Shown: positions 9,160 through 18,600 of the stretch, in pieces
Numbering within the stretch: the first letter of the stretch is position 1
Layout of the letters: every line of letters starts with the position of its first letter
Source: Spirosoma fluviale
GTDB lineage: Bacteria > Bacteroidota > Bacteroidia > Cytophagales > Spirosomataceae
Assembly (NCBI GenBank): GCA_945866095.1
Contig: CAMBGA010000004.1
Location: 1-54,893 of the forward strand
DNA: 54,893 nucleotides
Direction of reading: 5' to 3'
Made by a program: the position numbers and the translations under genes
The notes under the pieces: generated by a model
Told to the model about the DNA's origin: nothing
The model's database searches: none
What the model saw: the letters and a program-made list of their open reading frames with translations, nothing else

Positions 9160-9190
9160 AAACAAAAAAACCTAGCATTTTCATGCTAGG
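9160..9190 (-). terminator. Rho-independent terminator of rplU-rpmA
   Basis: A 9-bp perfect stem (9169-9177 with 9182-9190) has a 4-base loop. On the minus strand it is followed by a run of seven U, and it lies 24 bases after the rpmA stop. Confidence 0.88.
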
Positions 9191-9213
9191 TCCTTAATAA
9201 TCTATTGAATGAA

Positions 9214-9609
9214 TTACTCAGCAGCTACAGCCTTTTTTGCTGGAGCTTTCTTAGCTTTTGGAACCGCCTCAACAGCCACTTCTTCCGCTATAACTTCCGC
9301 TCCTGGAGCAGGAGCCGCTTTCTTAACTGGCGCTTTTGCCACAGGTGAAGCAGCTACCGCTGGCAACACATGCACAAATGAACGACCTTTAAATCCTTTT
9401 TTGAATGCCACAACACCATCTGACAAAGCAAATAATGTGTGATCCTTTCCTAATCCAACATTTTCTCCTGGATTGTGAGCTGTACCTCTTTGACGTACAA
9501 TAATATTTCCTGCAATAACTGCTTGGCCTCCAAACAACTTAACGCCTAATCGTTTACTATGTGATTCGCGCCCGTTTTTGGATGATCCGGCGCCTTTCTT
9601 ATGTGCCAT
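9214..9609 (-). CDS. rpmA: 50S ribosomal protein L27 with long Ala/Lys/Pro tail
   Basis: L27 sits near the peptidyl-transferase centre of the large subunit. The start [14 protein letters not shown] is canonical, without a cleavable N-terminal extension, and [17 protein letters not shown] is the family core. The conserved part ends near residue 85-90. A further 40 or so residues follow, rich in Ala, Lys, Pro and Glu (such as [14 protein letters not shown]), whereas most L27 proteins end there. The tail is in the same frame and ends just before the terminator, so it is real. It is co-transcribed after rplU with a 40-base gap. Confidence 0.97.
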   Translation of the reverse strand: MAHKKGAGSSKNGRESHSKRLGVKLFGGQAVIAGNIIVRQRGTAHNPGENVGLGKDHTLFALSDGVVAFKKGFKGRSFVHVLPAVAASPVAKAPVKKAAPAPGAEVIAEEVAVEAVPKAKKAPAKKAVAAE

Positions 9610-9649
9610 TTTTTTATAAATTTATGCGTTTAAAACGCTAATTGTAGAC

Positions 9650-9964
9650 TTATTTTAAAGTAATTGACTCAATTAAAACTTTGGTCAAGTTTTGACGGTG
9701 ACCATTCATTTTTTGATAACTCTTTCTACGTTTCTTTTTGAAGACCAAAACTTTTTCTCCACGAACGTGTGCAACAATTTTTCCTGTGATTTTGGCTCCC
9801 GCTACTATGGGTGCTCCTACGGTCACATCTCCGCCTTTATCAACAAGTAATACCTTGTCGAAAACCAGTGCAGCGCCTTCCTCGCCCGCCAAACGGTGGG
9901 TATATACGGTCCGGTCTTTTTCTACTTTAAACTGCTGCCCGGCAATTTCTACGATTGCGTACAT
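9650..9964 (-). CDS. rplU: 50S ribosomal protein L21
   Basis: The 104-residue protein is a full-length L21: MYAIVEIAGQQFKVEKD at the start, and the basic segment VFKKKRRKSYQKMNGHRQ near residues 75-92, which contacts 23S rRNA. It is the first gene of the conserved rplU-rpmA operon. A well-formed promoter lies upstream and leaves a leader of about 65 bases, where autogenous regulation of L21 operons is often located, although no specific structure was proven here. Confidence 0.98.
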   Translation of the reverse strand: MYAIVEIAGQQFKVEKDRTVYTHRLAGEEGAALVFDKVLLVDKGGDVTVGAPIVAGAKITGKIVAHVRGEKVLVFKKKRRKSYQKMNGHRQNLTKVLIESITLK

Positions 9965-10033
9965 TATATTATGTATTTAAGTGAATCCCACGAGGCCAGG
10001 TCTTTACCTTTAAAAGCCCTTTAAATGGGGGTG

Positions 10034-10064
10034 CAAATCTAAAAAGATATTTTCAAATTTACAA
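10034..10064 (-). promoter_or_regulatory. rplU-rpmA promoter (TTG-N20-TAGATTTG)
   Basis: On the minus strand, TTG (10062-10064) is followed after exactly 20 bases by TAGATTTG (10034-10041), the full Bacteroidota promoter pattern. The expected start is near 10028, giving a leader of about 65 bases before the rplU ATG. Confidence 0.7.
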
Positions 10065-10076
10065 GTGAGGACTACA

Positions 10077-11246
10077 TTATTCGTAAATAAATTCCCCAAA
10101 AGAACTTCTGATGGTCAGCTTTTTACCTGAAAAAGCCTCCACATGACCGACTATTTGAGCTGGAATTCCGAATGATTCCGCGATCTGAATAATTTCTTCT
10201 GCGCGTTCAGGAGACACATATAATTCCATGCGATGTCCCATGTTAAATACTTGGTACATTTCCTTAAAATCCGTTCCACTTTCTTTTTGGATTAAAGCAA
10301 AAAGCGGAGGGATGGGAAATAAATGATCTTTCACCACATGCACATTGTTGACAAAATGCAAAATTTTGGTTTGCGCGCCACCGGAACAATGTACCATTCC
10401 GTGGATTTGGGATCTCATCGACTTCAAAATGGCCATAATCACTGGCGCATAGGTCCTAGTCGGAGATAATATGAGTTGGCCCACATTCAAATCCGCCCCC
10501 TCCACAACATCCGTTAATTGCTTAGAACCCGAATAAACCAATGACTCGGGAACCGATGGATCAAAACTTTCAGGATATTTTGTGGCCAAATACTTAGCCA
10601 AAACATCATGCCGGGCAGAAGTCAAACCGTTGCTTCCCATCCCGCCATTGTATTTATTTTCATAGGTTGCTTGGCCATCAGAAGCCAAACCAACAATCAC
10701 ATCTCCGGCCTGAATATTAGCATTAGAAACCACATCGCTGCGTTTCATGCGGCCTATCACCGTACTATCCACAATAATCGTTCGCACTAAATCTCCTACG
10801 TCTGCCGTTTCTCCACCTGTGCTATAAATTCCTACGCCATGATCGCGCAGCATTTGCAATACCTCCTCGGTTCCGTTGATAATCTCGGCAATTACCTCCC
10901 CTGGAATTAAGTTTTTATTTCGGCCAATCGTAGACGAAAGTAACATCTGATCCATCGCTCCCACACAGATTAAATCATCTGTATTCATTACCACCGCATC
11001 CTGTGCAATGCCGCGCCAAACCGAAATATCTCCTGTTTCTTTCCAATATAAATAGGCCAAAGAGGACTTTGTCCCTGCGCCATCCGCATGCATAATATTG
11101 CAATACGCTGGATCGCCGCCCAAAATATCGGGTGAAATTTTACAAAAAGCGCCTGGAAAAACTCCCTTGTCTAAATTGGCAATCGCCCGATGAACATCTT
11201 CTTTTGAGGCAGAAACCCCTCGTTGCATATAGCGATCAGACGACAT
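10077..11246 (-). CDS. purM: Phosphoribosylformylglycinamidine cyclo-ligase (AIR synthase), Bacteroidota type
   Basis: This 389-residue cytoplasmic purine-biosynthesis enzyme uses ATP to close the imidazole ring of FGAM to give AIR. AIR-synthase features are HADGAGTKSSLAYLYW (substrate/ATP site), DDLICVGA, YSTGGETADVGD and the C-terminal half with VGQLILSPTRTYAPV. The sequence is the longer, divergent type usual in Bacteroidota, about 40 residues longer than E. coli PurM. It starts 3 bases after the hemB stop, so both genes form one transcript. The alternative is an AIR-synthase-related paralogue, but the motifs are complete. Confidence 0.85.
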   Translation of the reverse strand: MSSDRYMQRGVSASKEDVHRAIANLDKGVFPGAFCKISPDILGGDPAYCNIMHADGAGTKSSLAYLYWKETGDISVWRGIAQDAVVMNTDDLICVGAMDQMLLSSTIGRNKNLIPGEVIAEIINGTEEVLQMLRDHGVGIYSTGGETADVGDLVRTIIVDSTVIGRMKRSDVVSNANIQAGDVIVGLASDGQATYENKYNGGMGSNGLTSARHDVLAKYLATKYPESFDPSVPESLVYSGSKQLTDVVEGADLNVGQLILSPTRTYAPVIMAILKSMRSQIHGMVHCSGGAQTKILHFVNNVHVVKDHLFPIPPLFALIQKESGTDFKEMYQVFNMGHRMELYVSPERAEEIIQIAESFGIPAQIVGHVEAFSGKKLTIRSSFGEFIYE

Positions 11247-11249
11247 ATT

Positions 11250-12221
11250 TTATGAAATTTTTAATTGAGCAAACTCTTTGGCAAAATACGTTAAAATCAC
11301 TTGGGCTCCTGCTCGTTTGATGGACAACAAACACTCCAGCATCGCCTTTTCGCCATCGATCCAACCTTGTTGGCCCGCCGCTTTTACCATCGCATATTCC
11401 CCTGAAACATTATAAGCGGCAATAGGTAAATGCGAATTTTCTCTTAACAAAGCGATGATATCCAAATAAGCCAAAGCCGGTTTGACCATTAAAAAATCGG
11501 CCCCCTCGGATTCATCTAATTCTAGTTCTATTAAGGCTTCTCGGCGATTGGCCGGATTCATTTGATATGTTTTCTTATCGCCAAATTTAGGCGCGGATTC
11601 AAGTGCATCCCGAAAAGGTCCATAAAATGCGGAGGCATATTTAGCTGTATAAGCCATAATCCCCACGTTTGAGAAGCCCGCGTCGTCCAATGACTCGCGC
11701 AAATATCCGATACGGCCATCCATCATGTCTGAGGGGCCGATCAATTTAGAACCTGCTTGTGCTTGGGCAATCGCCATTTTAGCTAAAATAGGCAGCGTCT
11801 CATCATTTAAAATTTGGCCTCCTTGAACAATTCCGTCATGCCCATCTGAACTGTATGGGTCCATCGCGACATCCGTCAAGAGACTGATTTCAGGAAATCT
11901 TTTACTTACTTCATAAATGCTCTCCAAATAAAGGGAGCCTTTTTTATGACTTTCTGAAGCGGTAGAATCCTTTTTTGATTCTGCTATTTGGGGAAATAAG
12001 GCAAACGATTGAATGCCTAAATTAACACATGATTCAATTTCCTTGAGTAATAAATCCGTTGAGTAGCGATAAATGCCCGGCATGGATTTGATTTCGGTGC
12101 TCACGTTTTTCCCTTCCATCACGAACAAAGGAAATAACATGTCCTTCACGGAAAGTCTAGTTTCCTCGACCATGGAACGAATTACAGCACTGGAACGATT
12201 TCTACGGGGCCTTTGTAACAT
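11250..12221 (-). CDS. hemB: Delta-aminolevulinic acid dehydratase (porphobilinogen synthase)
   Basis: This 323-residue enzyme condenses two 5-aminolevulinate molecules to porphobilinogen in haem synthesis. Schiff-base lysines are K194 (YTAKYASAFYGPFRDA) and K247 (DFLMVKPALAYLDI). The active-site stretch DVAMDPYSSDGHDG (117-130) has Asp/Ala where zinc-type enzymes have three cysteines, so this is the zinc-independent, Mg-type active site. It is the first gene of the hemB-purM pair, with a TACCTTTG -7 box 19 bases before the ATG. Confidence 0.97.
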   Translation of the reverse strand: MLQRPRRNRSSAVIRSMVEETRLSVKDMLFPLFVMEGKNVSTEIKSMPGIYRYSTDLLLKEIESCVNLGIQSFALFPQIAESKKDSTASESHKKGSLYLESIYEVSKRFPEISLLTDVAMDPYSSDGHDGIVQGGQILNDETLPILAKMAIAQAQAGSKLIGPSDMMDGRIGYLRESLDDAGFSNVGIMAYTAKYASAFYGPFRDALESAPKFGDKKTYQMNPANRREALIELELDESEGADFLMVKPALAYLDIIALLRENSHLPIAAYNVSGEYAMVKAAGQQGWIDGEKAMLECLLSIKRAGAQVILTYFAKEFAQLKIS

Positions 12222-12239
12222 CGAAATTTAATTAGAAAA

Positions 12240-12247
12240 CAAAGGTA
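12240..12247 (-). promoter_or_regulatory. -7 promoter box for hemB (TACCTTTG)
   Basis: It is an exact TAnnTTTG match on the minus strand, 19 bases before the hemB ATG. No clear -33 TTG is seen. Confidence 0.45.
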
Positions 12248-12259
12248 CAAATTATAATT

Positions 12260-12604
12260 TTATTGCGATAATTTGTTCTGGATCTCGTTCAATTTGGCCT
12301 GTAATTCACTAACCACCTTTACATATTCGGCAAACTCTTTCCGAGTCACAAAGCCATATTCTTGAAATTTTGACTCTTCTTCCCAATTGGGCATTTCGGT
12401 GCTAGCCCTAAATGGGGAAAAATCAGATAATTCAAATTCCAAAATAGCAGCAATTTGGATCATCCTTGACAAGGAAGGGTCGGTGATTCCTCGTTCAATT
12501 TTCGAATAGGCCGACACGGTTATGCCTAATTGCATAGACACATAATCTTGGGTATAATCCTTGGCATTTCTAATTTTCCGAATTCGAGCGGCGAAGTCTT
12601 TCAT
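12260..12604 (-). CDS. XRE-family helix-turn-helix regulator with C-terminal coiled coil
   Basis: The 114-residue protein has an N-terminal HTH_3 domain (about 4-60: IRKIRNAKDYTQDYVSMQLG, then the recognition helix around VSAYSKIERGITDPS). A C-terminal segment, from about residue 88, predicts a short coiled coil (EYVKVVSELQAKLNEIQNKL) that could dimerise. It is probably a DNA-binding repressor. An imperfect inverted repeat abuts its start codon and may be its own operator. It lies just upstream of hemB on the same strand, but hemB has its own -7 box. The target is unknown. Confidence 0.85.
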   Translation of the reverse strand: MKDFAARIRKIRNAKDYTQDYVSMQLGITVSAYSKIERGITDPSLSRMIQIAAILEFELSDFSPFRASTEMPNWEEESKFQEYGFVTRKEFAEYVKVVSELQAKLNEIQNKLSQ

Positions 12605-12605
12605 A

Positions 12606-12641
12606 GCTACAAAATTCTAAAACAATTAGAAAATTGGTAGC
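12606..12641. promoter_or_regulatory. Candidate operator: inverted repeat upstream of the XRE regulator gene
   Basis: An inner perfect palindrome TTCTAA-N5-TTAGAA (12615-12631) is nested within outer arms GCTAC (12606-12610) and GTAGC (12637-12641). It sits 2 bases from the regulator's ATG, where autorepressor sites often lie. The rest of the 169-base gap up to 12773 holds no supported gene. Confidence 0.35.
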
Positions 12642-12773
12642 GCCCTTATCCGACATAATATATACTGAAAGGAAAATAAGTAAACTTATATTTCAATTCT
12701 TGCTCATAGGCTCTAATGACAAGCCTAAAATGAAATATTCTTTCCTGAAAATTGAGTCTGCAAACGAAAAAAA

Positions 12774-14156
12774 CTAGGAAATTTTGTTCAGCTGAAGCCC
12801 CACCGTAGGATCTTCTGACAAATTTAGTCCTGAATTTCGTAAAATAGTGGCCAATGGATCCAATAAATCCTCCGAACCTAGCACCCAAACATTCCAAAAT
12901 TCGGTCAACGGTGCTTGATACACCTCTTCGGCGATCCTAAAAAAATCGCTTTGTTCATATCCTTTTTTGAGATTTCCAAAACGTGCATTCATCAGTTGCA
13001 TTACCTCTCGAATGGACTTGGCTCCCCCAAATTTTTGTTGGATTAATAAGTCTAATCCCAAGGCGACAATTGCCCCTTTAAAATAAATGGAAACTCGCTT
13101 TCCGGGGGTGGAGGGGCCGTAACCGTCCAACCATAGATCCATCGAACTCTGGGTGAGCGATTGAACCGAATAACGATCTCGATCAAAATATAATTTCAAA
13201 TTCCCCAATAGTAAATTCAAATATTCCTCTTCATGAATGACGCCAGAGGCTTTTAAAAACCAATCTCCCAAATAGGTGGTCACGCCTTCCACAATCCAGG
13301 CTGTTTCGAAATACGTAATTTCGCCATAGCGATAAGGCAACAATGGCTTTGGTCTTATGGTGGCAATATTCCAAACATGAAAAAATTCATGCGAAGCTAG
13401 GCCAATTAAATCATCGTAACATGCGCGATCTTCTGGCCCCATGACCATCATCGTGGATTGAGTATGCTCCACTCCGTGATAAAAAGGTTCAGGACAAATC
13501 CAATGTAAAAAATGATACCTTTTTACCGGCACCGCACCCATCCAGGCACATTGATAAGCAACAATTTTCTGATACGCATCGATCAATGGGTCTGAAAAGA
13601 CAGTGGATGGACCTATGCCTTGTAAAAAAAATTGGGCTCCCGCTTCCTTCCACGAATGTGAAAATATTTCTGCAGCGGCAAGAAAAGGAGAATCTACTAG
13701 TTCTCGATAAGTGCGCGCTTGAAACACTTTATTTTTAAAAGTCAAAGAGGTCGCAAATTGCCATTGACCCGGAAAATTGATCCTCAACTCGCATGCCTGA
13801 TTTTCAAAACCTAGGGGACAAACGAGGCAATTGACAAAATTAATGTACAACATGTCCGCATTAGCCACCGAACCTCCCGCATCTCGCTGAACGGCAAAAT
13901 AAGTGTACTCGAACGTAATTGGTGCGATTTCCGTACAATTTAAAACCCAAACAGAAGATTCAATCTTGTCTATGGAAATCTGTTGGCCCCCTTGAAAGGA
14001 TTTTATCTCCGGTATATTTTTAGCAAAGTTTTGTACTTGGTACCGACCCGGCCGCCAAATAGGCAATCCTATTTTCAGCCTCCCTAATTTCTTAGGTAGA
14101 AACTCACAGCTTATTTGGAGCCAATTTTCCTTGTCGGTGGATATCGTATATTTCAT
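12774..14156 (-). CDS. M61-family metallopeptidase (glycyl aminopeptidase-like)
   Basis: The 460-residue protein has the M61 layout: an N-terminal beta domain (about 1-165), then a thermolysin-like catalytic domain with HEFFHVWN (HExxH at 256-260) and the third zinc ligand E290 in WIVEGVTTYLGDW. The reading frame is open for 30 more codons upstream, but the ATG at 14156 overlaps the recO stop as ATGA and begins a normal M61 N-terminus, so it is preferred. No signal peptide is evident with this start. The family often carries a C-terminal PDZ domain, and here the protein ends soon after the catalytic domain. It is the last gene of its operon. Confidence 0.87.
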   Translation of the reverse strand: MKYTISTDKENWLQISCEFLPKKLGRLKIGLPIWRPGRYQVQNFAKNIPEIKSFQGGQQISIDKIESSVWVLNCTEIAPITFEYTYFAVQRDAGGSVANADMLYINFVNCLVCPLGFENQACELRINFPGQWQFATSLTFKNKVFQARTYRELVDSPFLAAAEIFSHSWKEAGAQFFLQGIGPSTVFSDPLIDAYQKIVAYQCAWMGAVPVKRYHFLHWICPEPFYHGVEHTQSTMMVMGPEDRACYDDLIGLASHEFFHVWNIATIRPKPLLPYRYGEITYFETAWIVEGVTTYLGDWFLKASGVIHEEEYLNLLLGNLKLYFDRDRYSVQSLTQSSMDLWLDGYGPSTPGKRVSIYFKGAIVALGLDLLIQQKFGGAKSIREVMQLMNARFGNLKKGYEQSDFFRIAEEVYQAPLTEFWNVWVLGSEDLLDPLATILRNSGLNLSEDPTVGLQLNKIS

Positions 14157-14839
14157 GCCATGACTTCTTGCAAAATTTCCCAAGACCTTAGTTCTCCAAA
14201 GGACTCGATATGCAAGCGATAAAAATACAAAAGTCCCGACAAACATTCCTTGCGCTGAGATCGAGAAATTATAAATGGCTCGCCATAATTGGCCATGACA
14301 AGCTCGCTCAATAATTTAGCATCAATGACGTTAGCACCCGAAAACTGAGACTGTTTTAATTGGTCTATCAACTCCTCCGTGCTCCCAGGTGCAAAGCCTA
14401 AAAATGAGGCCAAATTCCAAAGAAATTGGATATGAAAATTCTCATAATTTCCTTGGGCTCCATCCAAAAATTGGAACGATTCCTCTAGAAAATCATACAA
14501 AGGAAAATTTGCTTCTTCTTCTTTTAAAACTTTGGCTAATATCTCACTTAAGAATAAAGCGATACTGGATTTACCTACGTCAAAAGGAATTTGGCGATAA
14601 GGGAAATAGCATTTTGCTTCTGAAATTCGGTGAAGGCCGCGGCCTGGTTTGTGAAAAACTTCCAGGTCTAACAGGGTCAAGGGTTGGAAAAGCGCCATTT
14701 TATGTTTCGCCTTAGCCGACCGAACCCCATTTTCTATGTAGGATGCGATGCCGAACTCGGCGGTGTAAATAGTCACCAACAAAGATGTTTCTCGGTACTT
14801 TAAATTATGTAGAACAAGTCCCTTAGTCTTGGTTATCAT
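14153..14839 (-). CDS. recO: DNA repair protein RecO
   Basis: The 228-residue protein starts with the OB-fold typical of RecO (TKGLVLHNLKYRETSLLVTI) and continues with the helical domain (KSSIALFLSEILAKVLKEEE). RecO works with RecR to load RecA on SSB-coated DNA. The C4 zinc site of some RecO proteins is not present, as in many Bacteroidota. It overlaps the upstream acyltransferase gene by 17 bases and the downstream M61 gene by 4. Confidence 0.92.
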   Translation of the reverse strand: MITKTKGLVLHNLKYRETSLLVTIYTAEFGIASYIENGVRSAKAKHKMALFQPLTLLDLEVFHKPGRGLHRISEAKCYFPYRQIPFDVGKSSIALFLSEILAKVLKEEEANFPLYDFLEESFQFLDGAQGNYENFHIQFLWNLASFLGFAPGSTEELIDQLKQSQFSGANVIDAKLLSELVMANYGEPFIISRSQRKECLSGLLYFYRLHIESFGELRSWEILQEVMA

Positions 14840-15611
14840 CGTCCAAATCTAATCCCAACTCCATGGTTAATTTTTGCATGATTTCGTCGACAGAATCTTC
14901 CGGATTAAACCGAATAGGCTCCCTAAATTCTACCGTTAAATTCGTATTTCGCTTTTTCATCAGCAAGCCTTTTTTATCAAAGGCCCTTCTAAATCCATTT
15001 ATTCGAACAGGTACAACCAACGGATTTTCGCCCTTAATCAAATGAGCCGTCCCTTTTCTAAGGGGAGCAAAAGCACGTGTCGTTCCCTGAGGAAAACTAA
15101 CCACCCAACCGCATTTTAAGCCTTTTCCTATTTTGGCAACAGCCTCTAAATCCACTTCCCGCTTAACATCTTCTCCTTTTGCCCTCCAAGAACGATTGAC
15201 TAAAATGGCACCGGCCTGTGCAAAAATTCTTGGCAACAAGCCATCTTCTTTCATCGTCTCAGCTGCTGCGACATAAAATAAATTAGACCTTGGGGCCAAT
15301 AAATAAATGGGGTAATTGATGGAATTTTTAATGCCCCATTTGACCGAAAAAAAGATGTGGTATAAACAAATCACATCCATAAAATAGGTCTGGTGGTTGG
15401 GCAAAAAGAGAATTCCGTTTTCGGGAAGTTCGTCCAAATATTCGGTGCCCTTAATAATGGTCTTATTATAAAAACGCAAACGGCTATAAGTCAAAAACCC
15501 CATGACGATCATGGTGATGCGCTTAAAAACAATGGGGTTGCCGAAAGGGTCTCTTTCTCCTATGCCTAAGGTATCCATAAATTGAAATAATTTTGTCAGT
15601 TTGGATGCCAT
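14823..15611 (-). CDS. 1-acyl-sn-glycerol-3-phosphate acyltransferase-like (PlsC family)
   Basis: The 262-residue membrane-associated acyltransferase has a catalytic block NHQTYFMD at 72-79, with H73 and D79 one residue farther apart than the usual NHx4D, a spacing common in Bacteroidota homologues. The FPQGTTRAF block is the counterpart of FPEGTR, with Gln replacing Glu. The likely reaction is acylation of lysophosphatidate or a related lipid. It lies 9 bases after the giant upstream gene and overlaps recO. Confidence 0.85.
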   Translation of the reverse strand: MASKLTKLFQFMDTLGIGERDPFGNPIVFKRITMIVMGFLTYSRLRFYNKTIIKGTEYLDELPENGILFLPNHQTYFMDVICLYHIFFSVKWGIKNSINYPIYLLAPRSNLFYVAAAETMKEDGLLPRIFAQAGAILVNRSWRAKGEDVKREVDLEAVAKIGKGLKCGWVVSFPQGTTRAFAPLRKGTAHLIKGENPLVVPVRINGFRRAFDKKGLLMKKRNTNLTVEFREPIRFNPEDSVDEIMQKLTMELGLDLDDDNQD

Positions 15612-15620
15612 AATAATGGA

Positions 15621-18600
15621 TTAAAATCCGCCTTGTTTTGTTTTCGGTTTTGTCGACTTAGGTGCTTCTTTAACAGGGGCTTGCTTTTTAGTATTCACTG
15701 CTTTTTTCGTTACGCTTGCTTGTCGGTAATATAACAAAAACCGTTTCAAAAAAGTCTCTTTTTCGTCTGCCGCTGCTTCCACAACCCGCACCACATCTTT
15801 GTCTTTTTTATCTACTTTTTCATTTTTAACGGCCTCACGAATGGCCGCCAAAAATTGATTGTCAGAAGAAAAAACCCCTAATTCGCCATTAAAGTACGCA
15901 AAATAATACCAAAGATCTTCCGATAATTCCCAATACCCATAAAACTCTTCCTTGTTTGGCTTCTTTATAACCTCCATATATCCTTTTATCGTACTGTTAA
16001 TGTCCACCGGCCCCACATTAACTAAAGGCAATCCACCCAAGGTATAAAATGAACTTGTATTTGCCGACCAAGACCAATGGACCTTCGAGAAATTGATGTT
16101 TTTAGCAAATTCAGGAGATACTTTGTCTAGGGCCAAATGTGCCTGATCCATTTTTGTTCGAATCGGGTCGACCAATGGTTTTTTCAATAAAAACTCCACT
16201 CTTTTTAGATATTCATCCCGATCCTCCGGCTCATCGGCAGATGTAGAAATGTAGCCTTCGTCCAAATTATATTTGACAATTCGGTCTCCCATGACTTTTA
16301 AAACGGTGGCGGGAATTGGGTATTGGATGCTCAGCCAAGCCTCTATTCGTGGGCTTAACGTGTCGGTAGATAAATTGATTTTACCAAAAGACTTAATCCC
16401 TTCATTTCCCGTAAATAGCTGAACGGGGCCATTGGCTTCCATTCTTTTCTGGTCAATAAATAGCCTCAATTCGCTTGATTTGCCTTTGACTTCATAGGAT
16501 TCTTTCCCCTCATTCACTTCTCCTTCCGCTGAAAAAAGAACCGGATCTAATTCATCTGAAAAGGGCCCTAAAAAAGTAGGGTACAATTTATTATCCGCAT
16601 TGATAAAAATTCCCGCCGTAACAGGTCTGCCCGCCTCATCTCGCAGATTAGCATCTAAACGTAAATTGGCCGATTCGCCTTTTGCATTTTCAAAGGGAAT
16701 CCATGCCGAACGGAAATTTTTCAAGCCAATCAAAGGCCGAATAAATCCTTTTAATTTTAAGAATGGCATTTTCGAAACCACATTAACCTCTCCTTTATAT
16801 TGCTGATGTTCACTCAACAAAATAGGTGTTTTTTCGGGAATTAAGCCCTCCGCCTGAACCCATTGCAAAGGTTCAGAGTTCGTTGATTTAGTTTTAATTG
16901 AAGCAGGAGCAGGTTTCTCAATTTTTAAGAATTCGAAATTTTTAATGGGTATAGCCACCGTGTCCCCATCGCTACGGGGCAACAGATAATTAGCCTCTCC
17001 TTTCCAGGCATCTGAATTAGCTTCAATGACACGCAAGTCAGCCAATTTATGGAGATTATTCAAAGGGTCCAAAAGGGCTCTTGCCCCAGAAAATGGTTTA
17101 AATTGGCCATCCTTTTGAATCGCAAATAAACCTTTCGCCGGAAATACAAAAGCCGCACCGATCGCTACATGTTGAACACCGCCTAATTGTAAAAACTGGG
17201 CTTTTAAATCATATTCGGCTGAAAAAGCCTTAATTGACCCCTGTGTTTCTTGGTCTGCACTGGCTACATTTCGATTTTTCAGAGTCATCAACGTGCTGTC
17301 CGAAGGATTGCTGGTGCTGTCTTCAAGCCAACGAGATAGCTCGAAACCAGATTTCCCAAACATCTTAAACCGTTCTGCTTTCAGATCCCAAAGTGCTTCC
17401 GTCAAAATACTTTGATAAGCAATGTATGGGAAAATAATCGGGCTTTCTTCTCGGCTCGAAAGCGTTTCTACACTCGGTTTGATCGAAACTTTTTGGGTCA
17501 ATAAATTGGCCTCCGCTGTAATGGATTTGGTGAAAATGGCAGGCTTAAATGAAGACATCTGTCTTCCTATGCGCATTTCGCTTTGATTCGTTTGCCACAA
17601 AGAAAAACCTAAATTAAAATGATTGGAGATAAAAACTCCATCCCCAAAGACAAGTTTTCCGCGGGCAAAAACCTTTTTATTATGCACACCCATTTGTCCG
17701 TCTAAACGAACTTGGCTTTGATAAAATGCAAGCTGATTTTTTATGGGTTTGACCCAAAGGCTGTCTTGACTCGGGCGCCAATTTAAAATATGGGCGGCCC
17801 ATTTGGTCTCTGGAAATATGTTTTTTCCTTGATAATTGGATGCCATTTTTCCCTCTAGAGCAGCAGATATCAAAGAATCAGGGTAAAAGTAGGTCGACTT
17901 TTGAACAGACGAAAGGGTTAATATCTGCAAAGTCCCGGAAGCGTGTAAGCCTAATTTATCCATCAGCAATGGCTCAGACATGATGTATTTGGCTTGTTTT
18001 TTATACAAATCCAAAGGGGCTTTACTGGTATATTTAAACCCAAAAGACTGGTCGGGCATTAACACTAACGAAACCTTTAAAGTAGGAATGAGGCCGTCGG
18101 TATAAAAACTCCCTTCAAACGTAATTTCCTTTTGGGTCAAACTATCCAATTCAATGCGGGGAACTTTAAAATAAAACTCTTTTCCATAGGCGCCTTTTGC
18201 ACGCCAAGGCTCATTAAAATAGGAGATTACTCCCGTAGGAATAATGAGTTTTGGATATTCGGCTACGCCCAATCGACCCGACTTGTTATTTGGTGGACTT
18301 AATAAAATGGTCCCCGCCCCATATTTAAATTGGCCCCCTAATTCTCTATTTCCCAAGGAACCATCTTTCAGCTTTGGTAAAAATGTGATGGAATCTATCT
18401 CTTTAAAATTGACCGAGAAATTGGAAAAATTAAAATCAAACAAGGGGCCTCTAAACCGATAATTTCCAATTTTAATTTCTCCTTTAAAATCAAAGTCCCT
18501 TCCTTTGCTAAAGACAATTTGCCGGTCTGAAGGGATAAAATTTGCTTTTAAGGAGTCTGAAACCGTAACCTCTTTTACCCCTCTGACAATAAGTTTTTGA

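Noticed and set aside
12646-12897. 83-residue open frame overlapping the end of the M61 gene
   Set aside because: It reads antisense-like composition with no recognisable start context, and most of it lies in another frame of the well-supported M61 gene.
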